NCBI GenBank assembly: GCA_963575745.1
Contig: CAUYUJ010000670.1
Coordinates: forward strand, 513,379-577,378
Length of the DNA: 64,000 nt
Reading direction: 5' to 3'
From: Prorocentrum cordatum
Taxonomy: Eukaryota; Sar; Dinophyceae; Prorocentrales; Prorocentraceae
Shown here: positions 41,611 through 53,095 of the stretch, in pieces
Layout of the letters: every line of letters begins with the position of its first letter
Position numbering within the stretch: position 1 is the first letter of the stretch
The notes under the pieces: model-generated
Databases searched by the model: none
What the model was told of the DNA's origin: nothing
Seen by the model: the letters and a program-made list of their open reading frames with translations, nothing else
Position numbers and translations under genes: made by a program

Positions 41611-41779
41611 GGCCTCTGGAAAAGCCACCCGAGGAGGCCCGAGAGCGCGCGGTAACGCCTGGGAGACTTGAGATGCTGGGCATCTTGTCCCGAAGTCGAA
41701 CATTACATGATGGAGTACAGTGTACCGAGGTCCCGAGAAGCTCGGGGAGCACTCCACTTCGTGCCTCGACGCACGGTGG
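41611..41779. other. Junction between opposed arrays
   Basis: Non-repetitive, with no gene recognised. It leads into the TA repeat. Confidence 0.5.
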
Positions 41780-41825
41780 CGGATCGATACACACATACAT
41801 TTATATATATATATATATACATATA

Positions 41826-41860
<35 letters not shown>

Positions 41861-41865
41861 GTAGG

Positions 41866-41915
<50 letters not shown>
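41780..41915. repeat. (TA)n tract followed by a run of 48 G
   Basis: 41,789-41,860 is TA/CATA/TGTA repeat. 41,868-41,915 is 48 consecutive G. It lies between decamer arrays of opposite strand sense. The true G-run length may be uncertain from sequencing. Confidence 0.95.
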
Positions 41916-41917
<2 letters not shown>

Positions 41918-43201
41918 AAAATCGGTGCCGTCATCCCCCATGGCCGCCCCCCCGAACCTTTGGGGGGTCACAGACCCCCCGGGACTGCCCTGGGCCGCTT
42001 CCAAATTGCCCACGACAGGCCACGCGGGCCGTACAGATGGTCAGGAAAGCCTGAACAGGCCCCGAAGACGCCCAAGAGCGCCCCAAGAGGGCCCGTGAGG
42101 GCCCCAAGAGGGCCTTCAAGAGGCAACAATCTGCCCACTTCCTTAGTAAAACGTATGTTTTCGGCATGCTCGCTGGCTTAGTCTTCACAGCGCCCCAGAC
42201 GCCCCCGCGGAGCCCCAAAACAGGCCAATAGAGACCCAAGAGGGCCCCAGACGGCCCAAGAGGGTCGGCCTGTGGGGCTCACGGAACCCCCCGAGACGGC
42301 CCAAGAGGCCCCGAAGCCGGCCCAGGAGGCCCCCAAGACGGCCTCAGGGAGGCCCAAGAGGGCCTCGTTCGAAATCATGTTCCCGGAAGCCTCTCCGGGA
42401 ACATGACTTCCGGGTTCCGAGGACGCCCAGGAGGCCCACACGACAGCCTCAGCGAGGCCCAGAGGGCCCTGGATGGCTTCAAGATGGCCGAAGAGGGCCC
42501 CGAGAGGGCCTGCAAGAGGCAAACATCGGCCCATGTCCTTCGTAAAACGTGGATTTTCAGTCAGCATACTCGCTGGCTTCGTCTTCGCAGTGCCCCAGAC
42601 GCCCCCGAGGAGCCCCAAAACAGGCCAATAGAGACCCAAGAGGGCCCCAGACGGCCCCAAAAGGGTCTGCCTGTGGGGCTCACGGACCCCCCCGAGACGG
42701 CCCAAGAGGCCCCGAAGCCGGCCCAGGAGGCCCTCAAGACGGCCTCAGGGAGGCCCAAGAGGGCCCCGTTCGAAATCATGTTCCCGGAAGCCTCTCCGGG
42801 ACCATGACTTCCGGGCTCCCAGGGCCCCCTATTGGGCCCCAGGACAGCCTCAGCGAGGCCCAAGAGGGCCCGAGATGGCTTCAAGATGGCCGAAGAGGGC
42901 CCCAAGAGGGCCTTCAAGAGGCAAAAATCAGCCCGTCCCCTTAGTAAAACGTACATTTCAGCATGCTCCCTTGCTTCGCCTTCGCAGTGCCCCAGACGCC
43001 CCCAAGGAGCCCCAAGACAGCCCAAGAGAGACCCAAGAGGGCCCAAGACGGCCCAAAAGGGTCGTCCTGTGGGGCTCACGGACCCCCCCAAGACGGCCCA
43101 AGAGGCCCCAAAGCCAGCCCAGGAGGCCCCAAGACGGCCTCAGGAAGGCCCAAGAGGGCCTTGTTCGAAATCATGTTCCCGGAAGCCTCTCCGGGAACAT
43201 G

Positions 43202-43890
43202 ATTCCCGGGTTCCCAGGACGCCACAGATAGCCCCCAGAGGCCCCGGACACGCCGAAAATGGCCTCAGGACGGCCGACGACGCCGCCAAAACGCCCCAAG
43301 AGCGCCTCCAGAGGCCCCTCCAAAGGGCCCCAGAAGCCGAAAATCATGAATTTTCTAATGGTTTTTGAAGCATTCTTGCGCTCTCCCATGTTCAGCCTCC
43401 CCACGGTCCCGGACCGCGTCAGTGGCCCTTCAGATCGCTCCAAGACGGCCGAAGAGGCCCCCAAGAAAGCCCAGAGACGGCCCAGGAGGTTCCCCAGATA
43501 AGTCAAGAGGGCCCCGAGAGAGCCCAAGAGCGACCCAAGATGGCCCGAAGAGCGCGACATTTCGAGGTCTCCGGTCTGCAAGGCTCCTACGACGCCCATC
43601 AAGAGGCTCCCAAGAAGCCCCCTGAGGCTCCCAAGAGGCCCCCCGGAAGCCCCAATAGGTCCCCAAGGGACCCTAGGGAAGCCCCCTACGATTTCCCAGA
43701 TAGCTTTCCGGGAACATAATTCCTTGGCCTTCCGCCCACCGCCCCAAACATGTTTCCAATAGGCTTGCCGACCAGGCCAAAAGGCGCCCTCGGTAAGCCC
43801 CCAGAGGTCCCTCTTAGAGAGCCGAACAAATCATGCTCCCAGAAAGCTTCCTGGGACATGATTCTCTACCTCGGAGTAGGCCCGGGGGGG
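43202..43890. repeat. Non-hairpin segment, first copy of a ~2.16-kb duplication
   Basis: Matches 45,325-46,050 in order and orientation: CGGACACGCCGAAAATGGCC, AAATCATGAATTTTCTAATGG, GTCCCGGACCGCGTCAGTGG, CCCAGATAGCTTTCCGGGAA, TCTCTACCTCGGAGTAGGCC. The offset of the shared right end (43,861 against 46,026) gives ~2,165 bp. Confidence 0.88.
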
Positions 43891-43900
43891 GGGGGGGGGG

Positions 43901-44000
43901 NNNNNNNNNNNNNNNNNNNNNNNNNNNNNNNNNNNNNNNNNNNNNNNNNNNNNNNNNNNNNNNNNNNNNNNNNNNNNNNNNNNNNNNNNNNNNNNNNNNN
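43901..44000. other. Assembly gap of 100 N
   Basis: Exactly 100 N placed inside the 397-bp repeat, immediately after a G17 run. A round 100 suggests a gap of unknown size, so the copy number of the flanking repeat is not reliable. Confidence 0.99.
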
Positions 44001-45324
44001 CCCAAACGGCCCAAAAGGGTCGTCCTGTGTGGCTGACGGAACCCCCCGAGACGGCCCAAGAGGCCCCAAAGCCGGCCCAGGAGGCCCCAAAGACGGCTTC
44101 AGGGAGGCCCAAGAGGGCCTCGTTCGAAATCATGTTCCCGGAAGCCTCTCCGGGAATATGATTTCCGGGTTCCGAGGACGCCCAAGTGACCCACAAGACA
44201 GCCTCAGCGAGGCCCAAGAGGGCCCGAGATGGCTTGAAGATGGCCGAAGAGGGCCCCAAGAGGGCCTCCGAGAGGCAAACATCAGCCCGTCCCCGTAGTA
44301 AAACGTACATTTTCAGCATGCTCGCTGACTTCGTCTTCGCAGTGCCCCAGACGCCCCCGAGGAGCCCCAAGACAGCCCAAGAGAGACCCAAGAGGGCCCC
44401 AGACGGCCCAATCGGGTCGTTCTGTGTGGCTGACGGAACCCCCCAAGACGGCCCAAGAGGCCCCGAAGCCGGCCCAGGAGGACCCCAAGACGGCCTCAGG
44501 GAGGCCCAAGAGGGCCCCGTTCGAAATAAGGTTCCCGGAAGCCTTTCCGGCAACATGATTTGCAGGCTCCCAGGGCCCCCTACTGGGACCCAAGACAGCC
44601 TCAGCGAGGCCCAAGAGGGCCCGAGATGGCTTCAAGATGGCCGAAGAGAGGGCCCCGAGAGGGCCTTCAAGAGGCAAACATCGGCCCATTGCCTTCGTAA
44701 AACGTGCATTTTCAGCATACTCGCTGGCTTCGTCTTCGCAGTGCCCCAGACGCCCCCGAGGAGCCCCAAGACAGCCCAAGAGAGACCCAAGAGGGCCCCA
44801 GACGGCCCAAAAGGGTCGGCCTGTGGGGCTCACGGAACCCCCCCGAGACGGCCCAAGAGGCCCCGAAGCCGGCCCAGGAGGCCCCCAAGACGGCCTCAGG
44901 GAGGCCCAAGAGGGCCCCGTTCGAAATCATGTTCCCGGAAGCCTCTCCGGGAACATGACTTCCGGGCTCCCAGGGCCCCCTAGAGGGCCCCAGGACAGCC
45001 TCAGCGAGGCCCAAGAGGGCCCGAGATGGCTTGAAGATGGCCGAAAGAGGGCCCCAAGAGGGCCTTCAAGAGGCAAAAATCAGCCCGCCCATTTTCAGCA
45101 TGCTCCCTTGCTTCGTCTTCGCAGTGCCCCAGACGCCCCCGAGGAGCCCCAAGAGAGACCCAAGAGGGCCCAAGACGGCCCAAAAGGGTCGTCTGTGGGG
45201 CTCACGGAACCCCCCAAGACGGCCCAAGAGGCCCCAAAGCCAGGAGGCCCCCAAGACGGCCTCAGGGAGGCCCAAGAGGGCCTTCGTTCGAAATCATGTT
45301 CCCGGAAGCCTCTCCGGGAACATG

Positions 45325-46050
45325 ATTCCCGGGTTCCCAGGACGCCCAAAGACAGCCCCCAGAGGCCCCGGACACGCCGAAGATGGCCTCAGGACGGCCG
45401 ACGACGCCGCCAAAACGCCCCAAGAGCGCCTCCAGAGGCCCCTCCAAAGGGCCCCAGAAGCGAAAATCATGAATTTTCAATGGTTTTTGAAGCATTCTTG
45501 CGCTCTCCCATGTTCCGCCTCCCCACGGTCCCGGACCGCGTCAGAGGCCCTTCAGATCGCTCCAAGACGGCCGAAGAGGCTCCCAAGAAAGCCCAGAGAC
45601 GGCCCAGGAGGCTCCCCAGATAAGTCAAGAGGGCCTCGAGAGCGCCCCGAGAGAGCCCCAAGAGCGACCCAAGAGGGCCCGAAGAGCGCGACATTTCGAG
45701 GTCTCCGGCCTGAGAGGCTCCTAGGACGCCCCTGGAGGCCATCAAGAGGCTCCCAAGAAGCCCCGTGAGGCTCCCAAGAGGCCCCCCGGAAGCCCCAATA
45801 GGGGCCCCCAGGGAAGCCCCCTGCGGGCCCCAAGACACTTCGGTAAATCGTATTTCCCAGATAGCTTTCCGGGAACATGATTCCTTGGGCTTCCGCCCAC
45901 CGCCCCAACCATGTTTCCAATAGGCTTGCCGACAAGGCCAAAAGGCGCCCCTCGGTAAGCCCCCAGAGGCCCCCCTCTTAGAGAGCCGAACAAATCATGC
46001 TCCCAGAAAGCTTCCCGGGAACATGATTCTCTATCTCGGAGTAGGCCCGG
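45325..46050. repeat. Second copy of the ~2.16-kb duplication
   Basis: The same landmarks as 43,202-43,890 in the same order, with small indels and substitutions. Beyond 46,050 the sequence changes to ~400-bp units with GTGCTTTGGATTTTGTCG and GATGGTTTTTGAAGGATTT (46,318 and 46,686). Confidence 0.88.
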
Positions 46051-46919
46051 GGGGGGGGGCGGGCCGCTGCCTGTTCCCCCCATCGGTGCCCACCAGGGGT
46101 TGCGGGGGGGGGTCCAGAGCTCCCGAGGCGGCCCGAGCCCGCCCCGAAGCAGGCCACGACAGGCTAAGGGGGTCCCGAGAGGACCCAAGACGGTCCCACG
46201 AGGCCCCGAAGACGCCCAAGATGCCCTCAAGACAGCCGACGAGGACTCCAACACGCTCCAGGACGGACTCAAGAGGCTCCCCAAGAGGGCCCTGGAAGGC
46301 AAGATTCACTCGTTTTCCGAGTGCTTTGGATTTTGTCGTTCCCGCTTGTCCCGCTTTCCAGCGCTCCCTCACAGCCTCGGAGGCCTTGCAGATCGCTCCA
46401 AGAAGGCCCACCCCAACGAGGGCCCCAAGACGGCCCAGGATGCTCCCCAGACAACCCAAGTGTGCCCCAAGAGCGCGCCAAGAGAAGGCCCAGAGGCGGC
46501 CCGGGCCCGCCCCGAAGCAGGCCACGACAGGCTAATGGAGGTCCCGAGAGGGCCCTGGACGGTCCCAAGAGGCTCCGAAGACGCCCAAGCTGTCCTCAAG
46601 ACGGCCGACGATGACTCGAACGCGCTCCAGGACGGACTCAAGAGGCTCCCCAAGAGGGCCCTGGGAGGCAAGATTCACTAATAGTCCGATGGTTTTTGAA
46701 GGATTTAGGCCATCTCGCTTTCCCCGCTTCCCAGCGTTCCCTCACGGCCTCGCTCGGAGGCCCTTCAGATCGCTCCAAGACAGGCGAAGAGGCCCCGAAG
46801 AGGGCCCCAAGACGGCCCAGGAGGCTCCCCAGAACCCAACTGTGCCCCAAGAGCTCCCCAAGAGAGGGCCCAGTGGGGGACCGCCAACCGATATTTCGCG
46901 GTCTGAAAGAGCGTGTTCT

Positions 46920-47885
46920 ACCGCTGCTGGCGGAAAACCGGGGGGGGGGTCACTACCGGTTCGAACCCCTCCCCCCCCCCCTCCTCCGGAAAACCTCGGG
47001 GGGGTCACTACCGGTTCGAACCCCTCCCCCCCCCCCCTCGTTCTAAGGGGGGGTGTCACTACTGGTTCGAACCCCCCCCCTCCCCTTCGAAAACCGGGGG
47101 GGGTCACTACCGGTTCGACCCCCCCCCCCCCCCTCGAAAACCGAGGGGGGGGTGCGGACAGTGGTGGGGACGGCGGTGATGGGGACAGTGGTGAGGGGAC
47201 AGCGGGACAGTGGTGGGGACAGTGGGACAGTGGTGGGGACGGTAGTGGTGGGGACAGTGGTGAGGACAATGGTGGGAACAGTAGGGACAGTGGACAGTGG
47301 TGGGGACGGTGGTGGTGGGGACAGTGGTGTGGGGACAGTGGGAATGAGGTGGAAACAGTGGGACAGTGGAGGGTACAGTGGTGGGGACAGTGGTGAAGGC
47401 GGTGGCGAGGACGGCGGTGGGACAATGGGACAGAGGTACAGTGGGGACAGTGGTGCGGACAGTGGGGACAGTGGTGGGAACAGTGGGACAGCTTAGTGGG
47501 ACAGCGGAGGAGTCAGTGGGACAGTGGGGACAGTGGGGATAGTCGGGCAGTGGTTGGGGCCGTGGAGAAAGTGGGGAGAGTGGAACCCTGGTGGGAACAG
47601 TGGTGGGGACAGTGGGGACAGTGCGACAGTGGTGGGGGGCACTGGTGGGGAGAGTAGGGACGGTGGTGGAGCCAGTGGGGACAGTGGTGGTGAGGACAGT
47701 GGTGCTGGGAACAACAGTGGGGGATGTGGTGCGGACGGTGGTAGGGACCGGGAGTCGTTTGCTGGCGGTGAGTGGGGGGTGGGGGGTGGGGAGGGGTTCG
47801 AACCGGTAGTGACCCCCCTCCGGTTTTCGAGGGGGGGGGGGTTCGAACCGGTGGTGAGCCCCCCCGGTTTTCGAGGGGGAGGGGG
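46920..47885. repeat. Inverted arrays of CACTACCGGTTCGAACCCC flanking a minisatellite
   Basis: Left arm: GGTTCGAACC at 46,958, 47,013 and 47,064, plus GGTTCGACCC at 47,112 (units ~50 bp with C- and G-runs and an AAAACCG word). Right arm, inverted: GGTTCGAACC at 47,795 and 47,840 followed by GGTAGTGACCCC and CGGTTTTCGAG. The two arms can pair across 47,156-47,780. Confidence 0.88.
47156..47760. repeat. GGGACAGTGGTG minisatellite
   Basis: About 600 bp of imperfect 9-15-bp units (GGGACAGTGGTGGGGACAG). Strongly G-skewed on the plus strand, making up the loop of the inverted arrays. Confidence 0.93.
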
Positions 47886-48507
47886 AGGGGTTAGGGGGGG
47901 GGGGGTTGGCCGCGGGAGGGGGGGGGGGAGGGGTTCCAGCAGGGGGGGGGTGGGTTCGGAGGAGGGGGGGGGGACCCCCGGGTTCCGGAGGAAGTGCGGC
48001 AATTTTCCGCAGTAAAGCGGCGGTGGGTCACGCTCTCTCCGAGGTCTCTGGCCCTAGAGGCCGCCTGTAGGCCCCCGGAGGCCACCAAGAGGCTCCCACG
48101 AAGCCCCGTGAGGCGCTCAAGAGGCCCCCAGGAAGCCCCAAGAGACCCCCAAGGGGCTCCCAGGGAACGCCCAATAGGCCCCCCAACACACCCAAAGAAA
48201 TCATGTCCCCAGAAAACCTTCCGGGGACGTGGTTCATCATGGGCCCGAGAGTTCCCGGAGGCCCCCAAGGTTCCCCCAGGGAACGCCCAAGAGACCCCCC
48301 AACACAACCACCCCAATAAACCATGTCTCCAGAAAGCCTTCCGGGGACATGGTTCATCATGGGCCCGCGAGTCTCCGGAGGTTTCGAAGTACCATCATTC
48401 ATGCTACAGGAGAGCTGTCTGGGAAGTTGATTGGGAACATGACTGATCGCCTTCTCGCGGCCCTCCGCAGATCGTTTCGCACAAGGTTACCCCAAGTGCC
48501 CTCTTGA
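47886..48507. repeat. G-run stretch, then C-type decamers with two hairpins
   Basis: 47,886-47,975 has long G-runs. 48,050-48,400 has CCAAGAGGCCCCC words with hairpins at 48,202-48,231 and 48,322-48,351 (CATGTCCCCAGAAA...TTCCGGGGACATGG) each followed by TTCATCATGGGCCCG, and a weaker one at 48,400. Confidence 0.8.
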
Positions 48508-48929
<422 letters not shown>

Positions 48930-49036
48930 CGCGATGGTTCTAGTGTGTGTATATATACATATATATATATATGTATATATATACAGATATATATATATAT
49001 ATATATGTATCTATATATATATATATACATATATAT
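48930..49036. repeat. (TA)n-rich tract
   Basis: TGTGTGTATATATACATATA and related words over about 100 bp; similar to 41,789-41,860. Confidence 0.95.
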
Positions 49037-49039
49037 GCT

Positions 49040-51060
49040 GGCGGAAGTGGATCCGGGCCAAGAGGCGGCCAACACGTGCCCAGGGAGGCGCACGTGGCCC
49101 CCAAACCGGTCCTAGATGGCCCCGGGGCGCTCAAAGATCGCCCCTGGACGCTCAAGATGGCTCCCATGGAGCCTCAGAGGCCGCTACCACGCCCCAAGAG
49201 GCTCCCAAATCGGTCCAAGACGGCCCCGGGGCGCTCAAAGATCGCCCCTGGACGCTCAAGATGGCTCCCATTGAGCCTCAGAAGCCGCTACCACGCCCCA
49301 TGTTGCTTTCCAAGAGAACCCCAAGCGGCCAACATCATGGATTCTGCATGGGAAAACGTGCATGTTCAGCATCTACGTTTTTTTCTGTCTTCGCGGCGCG
49401 CACGAGGGGACAAGAGGCCCCCACGACGGCCCCAAGACGGCCCCAGAGGCTCCTAACATGGCCCAGGAGGAGCCCAAGACAGCCACAGAGGCGGCCAAGC
49501 CGTGCTCAAGAGGCGGCCGAGACGTCCACGGAGCCCCAAGAGGCTCCCAAATCGGTGCAAGACGGCCCCGGGGCTCTCAAAGATCGCCCCTGGACACGCA
49601 AAATGGCTCACATAGAGCCCAAGAAGCCGCTACGACGCCCCAAGAAGCTTCCCAAGGGAGCCCCAGGCGCCCAAAATCATTGATTTTGTATAGGAAACCG
49701 TGCATTTTAGCATCCACGTCTTTTCGGTCTCCACGGCGTACAAAATTGCACAGGAGGCCCCAAAGACGGCTCCAAGACGGCCCAAGAGGCCCCCAACACG
49801 GCCCAGGAGGAACCCAAGACAGCCCCAGAGGCGGCCAAGGCGTGCTCAAGAGGCGGCCAAGACGTGTCCACGGAGCCCCAAGAGGCTCCCAAATCGGTCC
49901 AAGACGGCCCCGGGGCGCTCAATGATCGCCCCTGGACGCTCAAGGTGGCTCCCATAGAGCCCAAGAAGCCGCTACAACGCCCCAAGTTGCTTTCCAAGAG
50001 AGCCCCAAGCGGCCAAAATCATGGATTTTGCATTGGAACATGTGCATGTTCAGCATCTACGTTTTTTTCTGTCTTCGCGGCGCGCACGAGGGGACAAGAG
50101 GCCCCCACGACGGCCCCAACACGGTCCCAGAGGCTCCCAACACGGCCCAAGAGGAGCCCAAGGCAGCCCCACAGACGGCCAAGGCGCGCTCATGAGGCGG
50201 CCAAGACGTGTCCACGGAGCCCCAAGAGGCTCCCAAATCGGTCCAAGACGGCCCCGAGGCTCTCAAAGATCGCCCCTGGACACGCAAAATGGCTCCCATA
50301 GAGCCCAAGAGGCCGCTGCGACGCCCCAAGAAGCTTTCCAAGGGAATCCCAAGCGACCAAAATCATTGATTTTGCGTCGGACAATTTAAATCTTTAGCAT
50401 CGACGACCTTTCGGTCTTCACGGCGTGCACGACGGCACAAAAGGCCCCAAAAGACGGCCCCAAGAGGCTACCAGCACGGCCCAATACAGCCCGAGGGGCG
50501 GCCAAGGCGTGGCCACAGGGACCCATGAGGCTCCCAAAACGTTCCATGGCGGCCCCGGAGCGCTCAAAGCTAGCCGTTGGGCGCCCAAGACGGTTCTCAC
50601 AGTGCCCAAGAGACCGCGAAGACGCCCCAAGAGGCCCCGAAGAGGCTGTCCAAGAGGGCCCCAAAAGTCCAGATCTATTGATTTTGCATAGGAAAGCGTA
50701 CATTCTTAGCATATACGACTCGTCGGTCTTCACAGCGGTGACGACGGTACAGGAAGCCCCCAAGAGAGTCCCAAAACGGCCCAAGAGGCTCCAAAGACGT
50801 CCCGCGAGGGGGCCAAGACACTCCAAGAGGTCCCCAATACGACTTAGGAGAGCTCCAAGACGGCCCCAAGAGGAGCCCAAGAGGGGGAACCCGACCCCAA
50901 AATCCGACCCTTCCGTCCCAAGAAGGTCCCAGGAGGCCCCCCTGGAGGCCCTAAGAGGCTCCAAGAGGCCCCCAAAAGATCCCCCAATGGACCAAACCCA
51001 GCGGGGGCCTATGGAGGGGAAGATCCCCCCAAGAGGCCCCGAAAAGACTCCAAGGACCTC
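49040..51060. repeat. C-type decamers with a ~340-bp higher-order unit, about 5 copies
   Basis: The landmark CAGCATCTACGTTTTTTTCT or variants lies at about 49,376, 49,712, 50,057, 50,399 and 50,710 (spacings 336, 345, 342, 311), each preceded by an ATCATTGATTTTGCAT-like segment and followed by TCTTCGCGGCGCGCACG. Between landmarks are CCAAGAGGCTCCC words. Copies 1 and 3 are the closest to each other. Confidence 0.92.
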
Positions 51061-51240
51061 CCGCGGCCCGCCCCCCGCGCAGGGACGGCGACGACGTCGA
51101 CGGCGACAGAGGCGCCGCCGTCGTCGTCGTCGCCCTTGCCGTCGTCAGCGCCGCCGCCGTCGTCATCATCGTCGCCGCCGTCGTCGTCGTCGCCTCCTCC
51201 GTCGTCGCGCTCGTCGTCGCAGGCGCCAACCAAGCCCCGA
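51061..51240. repeat. Imperfect GTCGTC / GCCGCC triplet tract
   Basis: 51,085-51,230 is GTC/GCC/TCG triplet repeat. It marks the end of the C-type arrays. Confidence 0.85.
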
Positions 51241-51350
51241 ACCACCAACTGCTTCGCAAACGCGGGCAGGCGGCGCGAGTATCCTGTAACTTCAATGCGG
51301 CGGCGGGCCCTGGTGGCGCACTGTCGAGGCCTCGCCTTGATCGGCACGGC

Positions 51351-52250
51351 TTGATGGTGCATATCGATCAGATGCTGGGTTGCACCAGCCGTGCCTGGAG
51401 AGCTAACTTGGGAGCTATTGGCCAGGCTCACCTCTGCCGGACAGTGGAGCGCATGGCAGCGCGCCCGATGCACGTGGGCCAGTTCGCCACCATCGATCAC
51501 GCGCAGATCGTTGACTTCGGAGAGCATGGAGCAGCAGCGCCCCGTCGCGCCGCGGCCGCGGGGCCGCGTAAAGTGGGCGCCCTGGTCTGGTGGCTGGCCT
51601 TTGGACTGGGCTGGTCGACGCTCAAGTGGACGCGCTGCCCCCGCCCGGAACCTCGCTGCGTCAACGACACTGCGGGAAGTCGGCCGTTAGCCCCGGATTC
51701 GGAGAATGAAAACGAAGCCAAGGAGCGACCGTGCCTAGCGGCACGGGCAGGTGCGCAGCTGACGAGCGGGGCCCGGCCGCGTTGTCCGGAGGGTTGTTCG
51801 GGTCAGGGACTCATGGGACCAGCGGCCCCGCCGGTGGGGGGCGCGGCCGCGTCCGACGCACTTGTGCCGCGGGCCGGGGGGGTGGCGCAGATCTGCCTGT
51901 GCGCCCGTCGCGCGCAGAAGTACCAGTCGACGCTAGTGGGGCGCAAATGCAGCACTCCGACGTGCCAGCGGGCGGCCTGCACAAATCCCCGTGGCATCCC
52001 CATGCGCGGCGAGCGCCTGGGCAACGGCCGCGGCGCCCCACTGCGGGTCGAGGCGGGGCCTGCTCGGGGGTTTTTGCAGAAGCGTGTGCGGGGGCGGGGA
52101 GCCAGCCCAGGGCCGGCGAAGGATTGGTCATCCGAGCCGCATGGGACACTTGCCGCAGCCGGCGGGTCTGGGGGCTACCGCCGCGAGTTCCGCCTTCCAG
52201 CGCGCGCCCCCGCTTCGCGGTCTGGGCGCTCTAGCGCAGTTATGAGTTGA
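51351..52250 (+). CDS. 300-codon open frame, unrecognised
   Basis: Begins MMVHIDQMLGCTSRAWRANL and ends RSGRSSAVMS before a stop. A Cys cluster ICLCARRAQKYQ then RKCSTPTCQRAACTNPRG (about 51,890-51,990) could be a zinc-binding or gag-like knuckle, but the spacing matches no family I can name. Other frames are also open here, and 51,009-51,527 is open on the minus strand, so coding status is doubtful. Confidence 0.25.
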   Translation: MMVHIDQMLGCTSRAWRANLGAIGQAHLCRTVERMAARPMHVGQFATIDHAQIVDFGEHGAAAPRRAAAAGPRKVGALVWWLAFGLGWSTLKWTRCPRPEPRCVNDTAGSRPLAPDSENENEAKERPCLAARAGAQLTSGARPRCPEGCSGQGLMGPAAPPVGGAAASDALVPRAGGVAQICLCARRAQKYQSTLVGRKCSTPTCQRAACTNPRGIPMRGERLGNGRGAPLRVEAGPARGFLQKRVRGRGASPGPAKDWSSEPHGTLAAAGGSGGYRREFRLPARAPASRSGRSSAVMS

Positions 52251-52302
52251 TTTGCAAGGAATTGCGCGCTAACCCCCTGTAGATTTTACCCGGATAAAGC
52301 TA

Positions 52303-52719
52303 ATGTGTGTAATTGTTTTCGTCGTCGTCCTTTTTCTTCGCCATTCCCGTCTCGCGCGTCGTCGGAGGAGCTTTGTCGCTCAAAGACCTTTGAGCTCGAC
52401 GGTGCACACCGATTGTAAACGCGATGCTTGTTCTGTTTCGGAGGATGATTCGTCCGCATTCAATCCGCTTGTGGACATCATGGGTATACGACGCGATTGC
52501 AGCACGGTGGGCATTGGAGAGATGGCGCTTTGTCCGTCTAGGTCTCCAGCGAGGATCGGCGCGCTGCCTGCTCCAACGGTCTGGGCAAACAGCGGCAATC
52601 GCTCCGCCGACCCCACCCCTTCCCGCTCGCCCCGCTCCCCCATCTTACCCCAGGAGGAGATTGAGGTCGAGGCGCGCTCTGTTAGACGCTTCGGCAACCT
52701 GTCCAAGGCCACCTCGTGA
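52303..52719 (+). CDS. 139-codon open frame with N-terminal hydrophobic segment
   Basis: Starts MCVIVFVVVLFLRHSRLARR, resembling a membrane anchor or signal followed by basic residues. It continues DACSVSEDDSSAFNPLVDIM and a Ser/Pro/Arg-rich end (PTPSRSPRSPILPQEEIEVE). Composition is moderately protein-like. The opposite strand is also open. No family recognised. Confidence 0.25.
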   Translation: MCVIVFVVVLFLRHSRLARRRRSFVAQRPLSSTVHTDCKRDACSVSEDDSSAFNPLVDIMGIRRDCSTVGIGEMALCPSRSPARIGALPAPTVWANSGNRSADPTPSRSPRSPILPQEEIEVEARSVRRFGNLSKATS

Positions 52720-53095
52720 AGTTATGTGGATCATGTGATCACCCAGTGTTGCCGTGAGGCCGCGGCCCCGAACGCAACCCGCGTCCGCGAACAGCACGCC
52801 TGGAACGAACGACGGGGATTGCGAGGCGGTGGTGGGCGGCAGGGTGGATCGAATCAGCAGACGGATGTGGGTGGGCAGGGAACGCACCCCTATCTACCCG
52901 TTCTCTCGAGTGGATCGAACCTGGCGCTGCGTCCACACAGATATGCTGCTATTCGCCGCTCCCCCGTTATGGTCATTCGCAGGCGTGTCGCAGCACTCGC
53001 GCGTTCTCCGCAACTGCCACAGGTTGGCGCCATCTCCATTTCCCATTGTCCCGGCCCCGTGATTGTATGATCCTTGGCGCACGTGCTTCTTGTGA
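52720..53095. other. No recognised gene
   Basis: GC-rich, with overlapping open frames on both strands and no motif. Confidence 0.4.

Larger units (their letters stand above)
42115..45340. repeat. ~397-bp higher-order tandem unit, at least 6 copies
   Basis: The landmark TCTTCGCAGTGCCCCAGACG lies at about 42,183, 42,583, 42,980, then after the gap 44,333, 44,731 and 45,117 (spacings 386-400). Each unit also carries GTAAAACGTACATTTTCAGC and a hairpin of two CATGTTCCCGGA arms (42,376; 42,777; 43,172; 44,131; 44,527; 44,928; 45,295). Confidence 0.93.
41940..46905. repeat. C-type (CCAAGAGGCC) decamer superarray
   Basis: Nearly 5 kb of imperfect ~10-bp words (GGCCCCAAGACGGCCCAAGA). Because the period is close to 10 and stops are rare, long frames rich in EGPRR/KRPQ residues are open on both strands; I regard none as a gene. 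Higher-order units are listed separately. Confidence 0.93.

Noticed and set aside
46958-47121. tRNA genes suggested by GGTTCGAACC
   Set aside because: The flanks do not form a T-arm or cloverleaf; the motif is a palindrome in a tandem unit.
51009-51527. Minus-strand gene (VNDLRVIDGGELAHVHRARC)
   Set aside because: The plus strand is also open, part of it is a triplet repeat, and no motif matched a known family.
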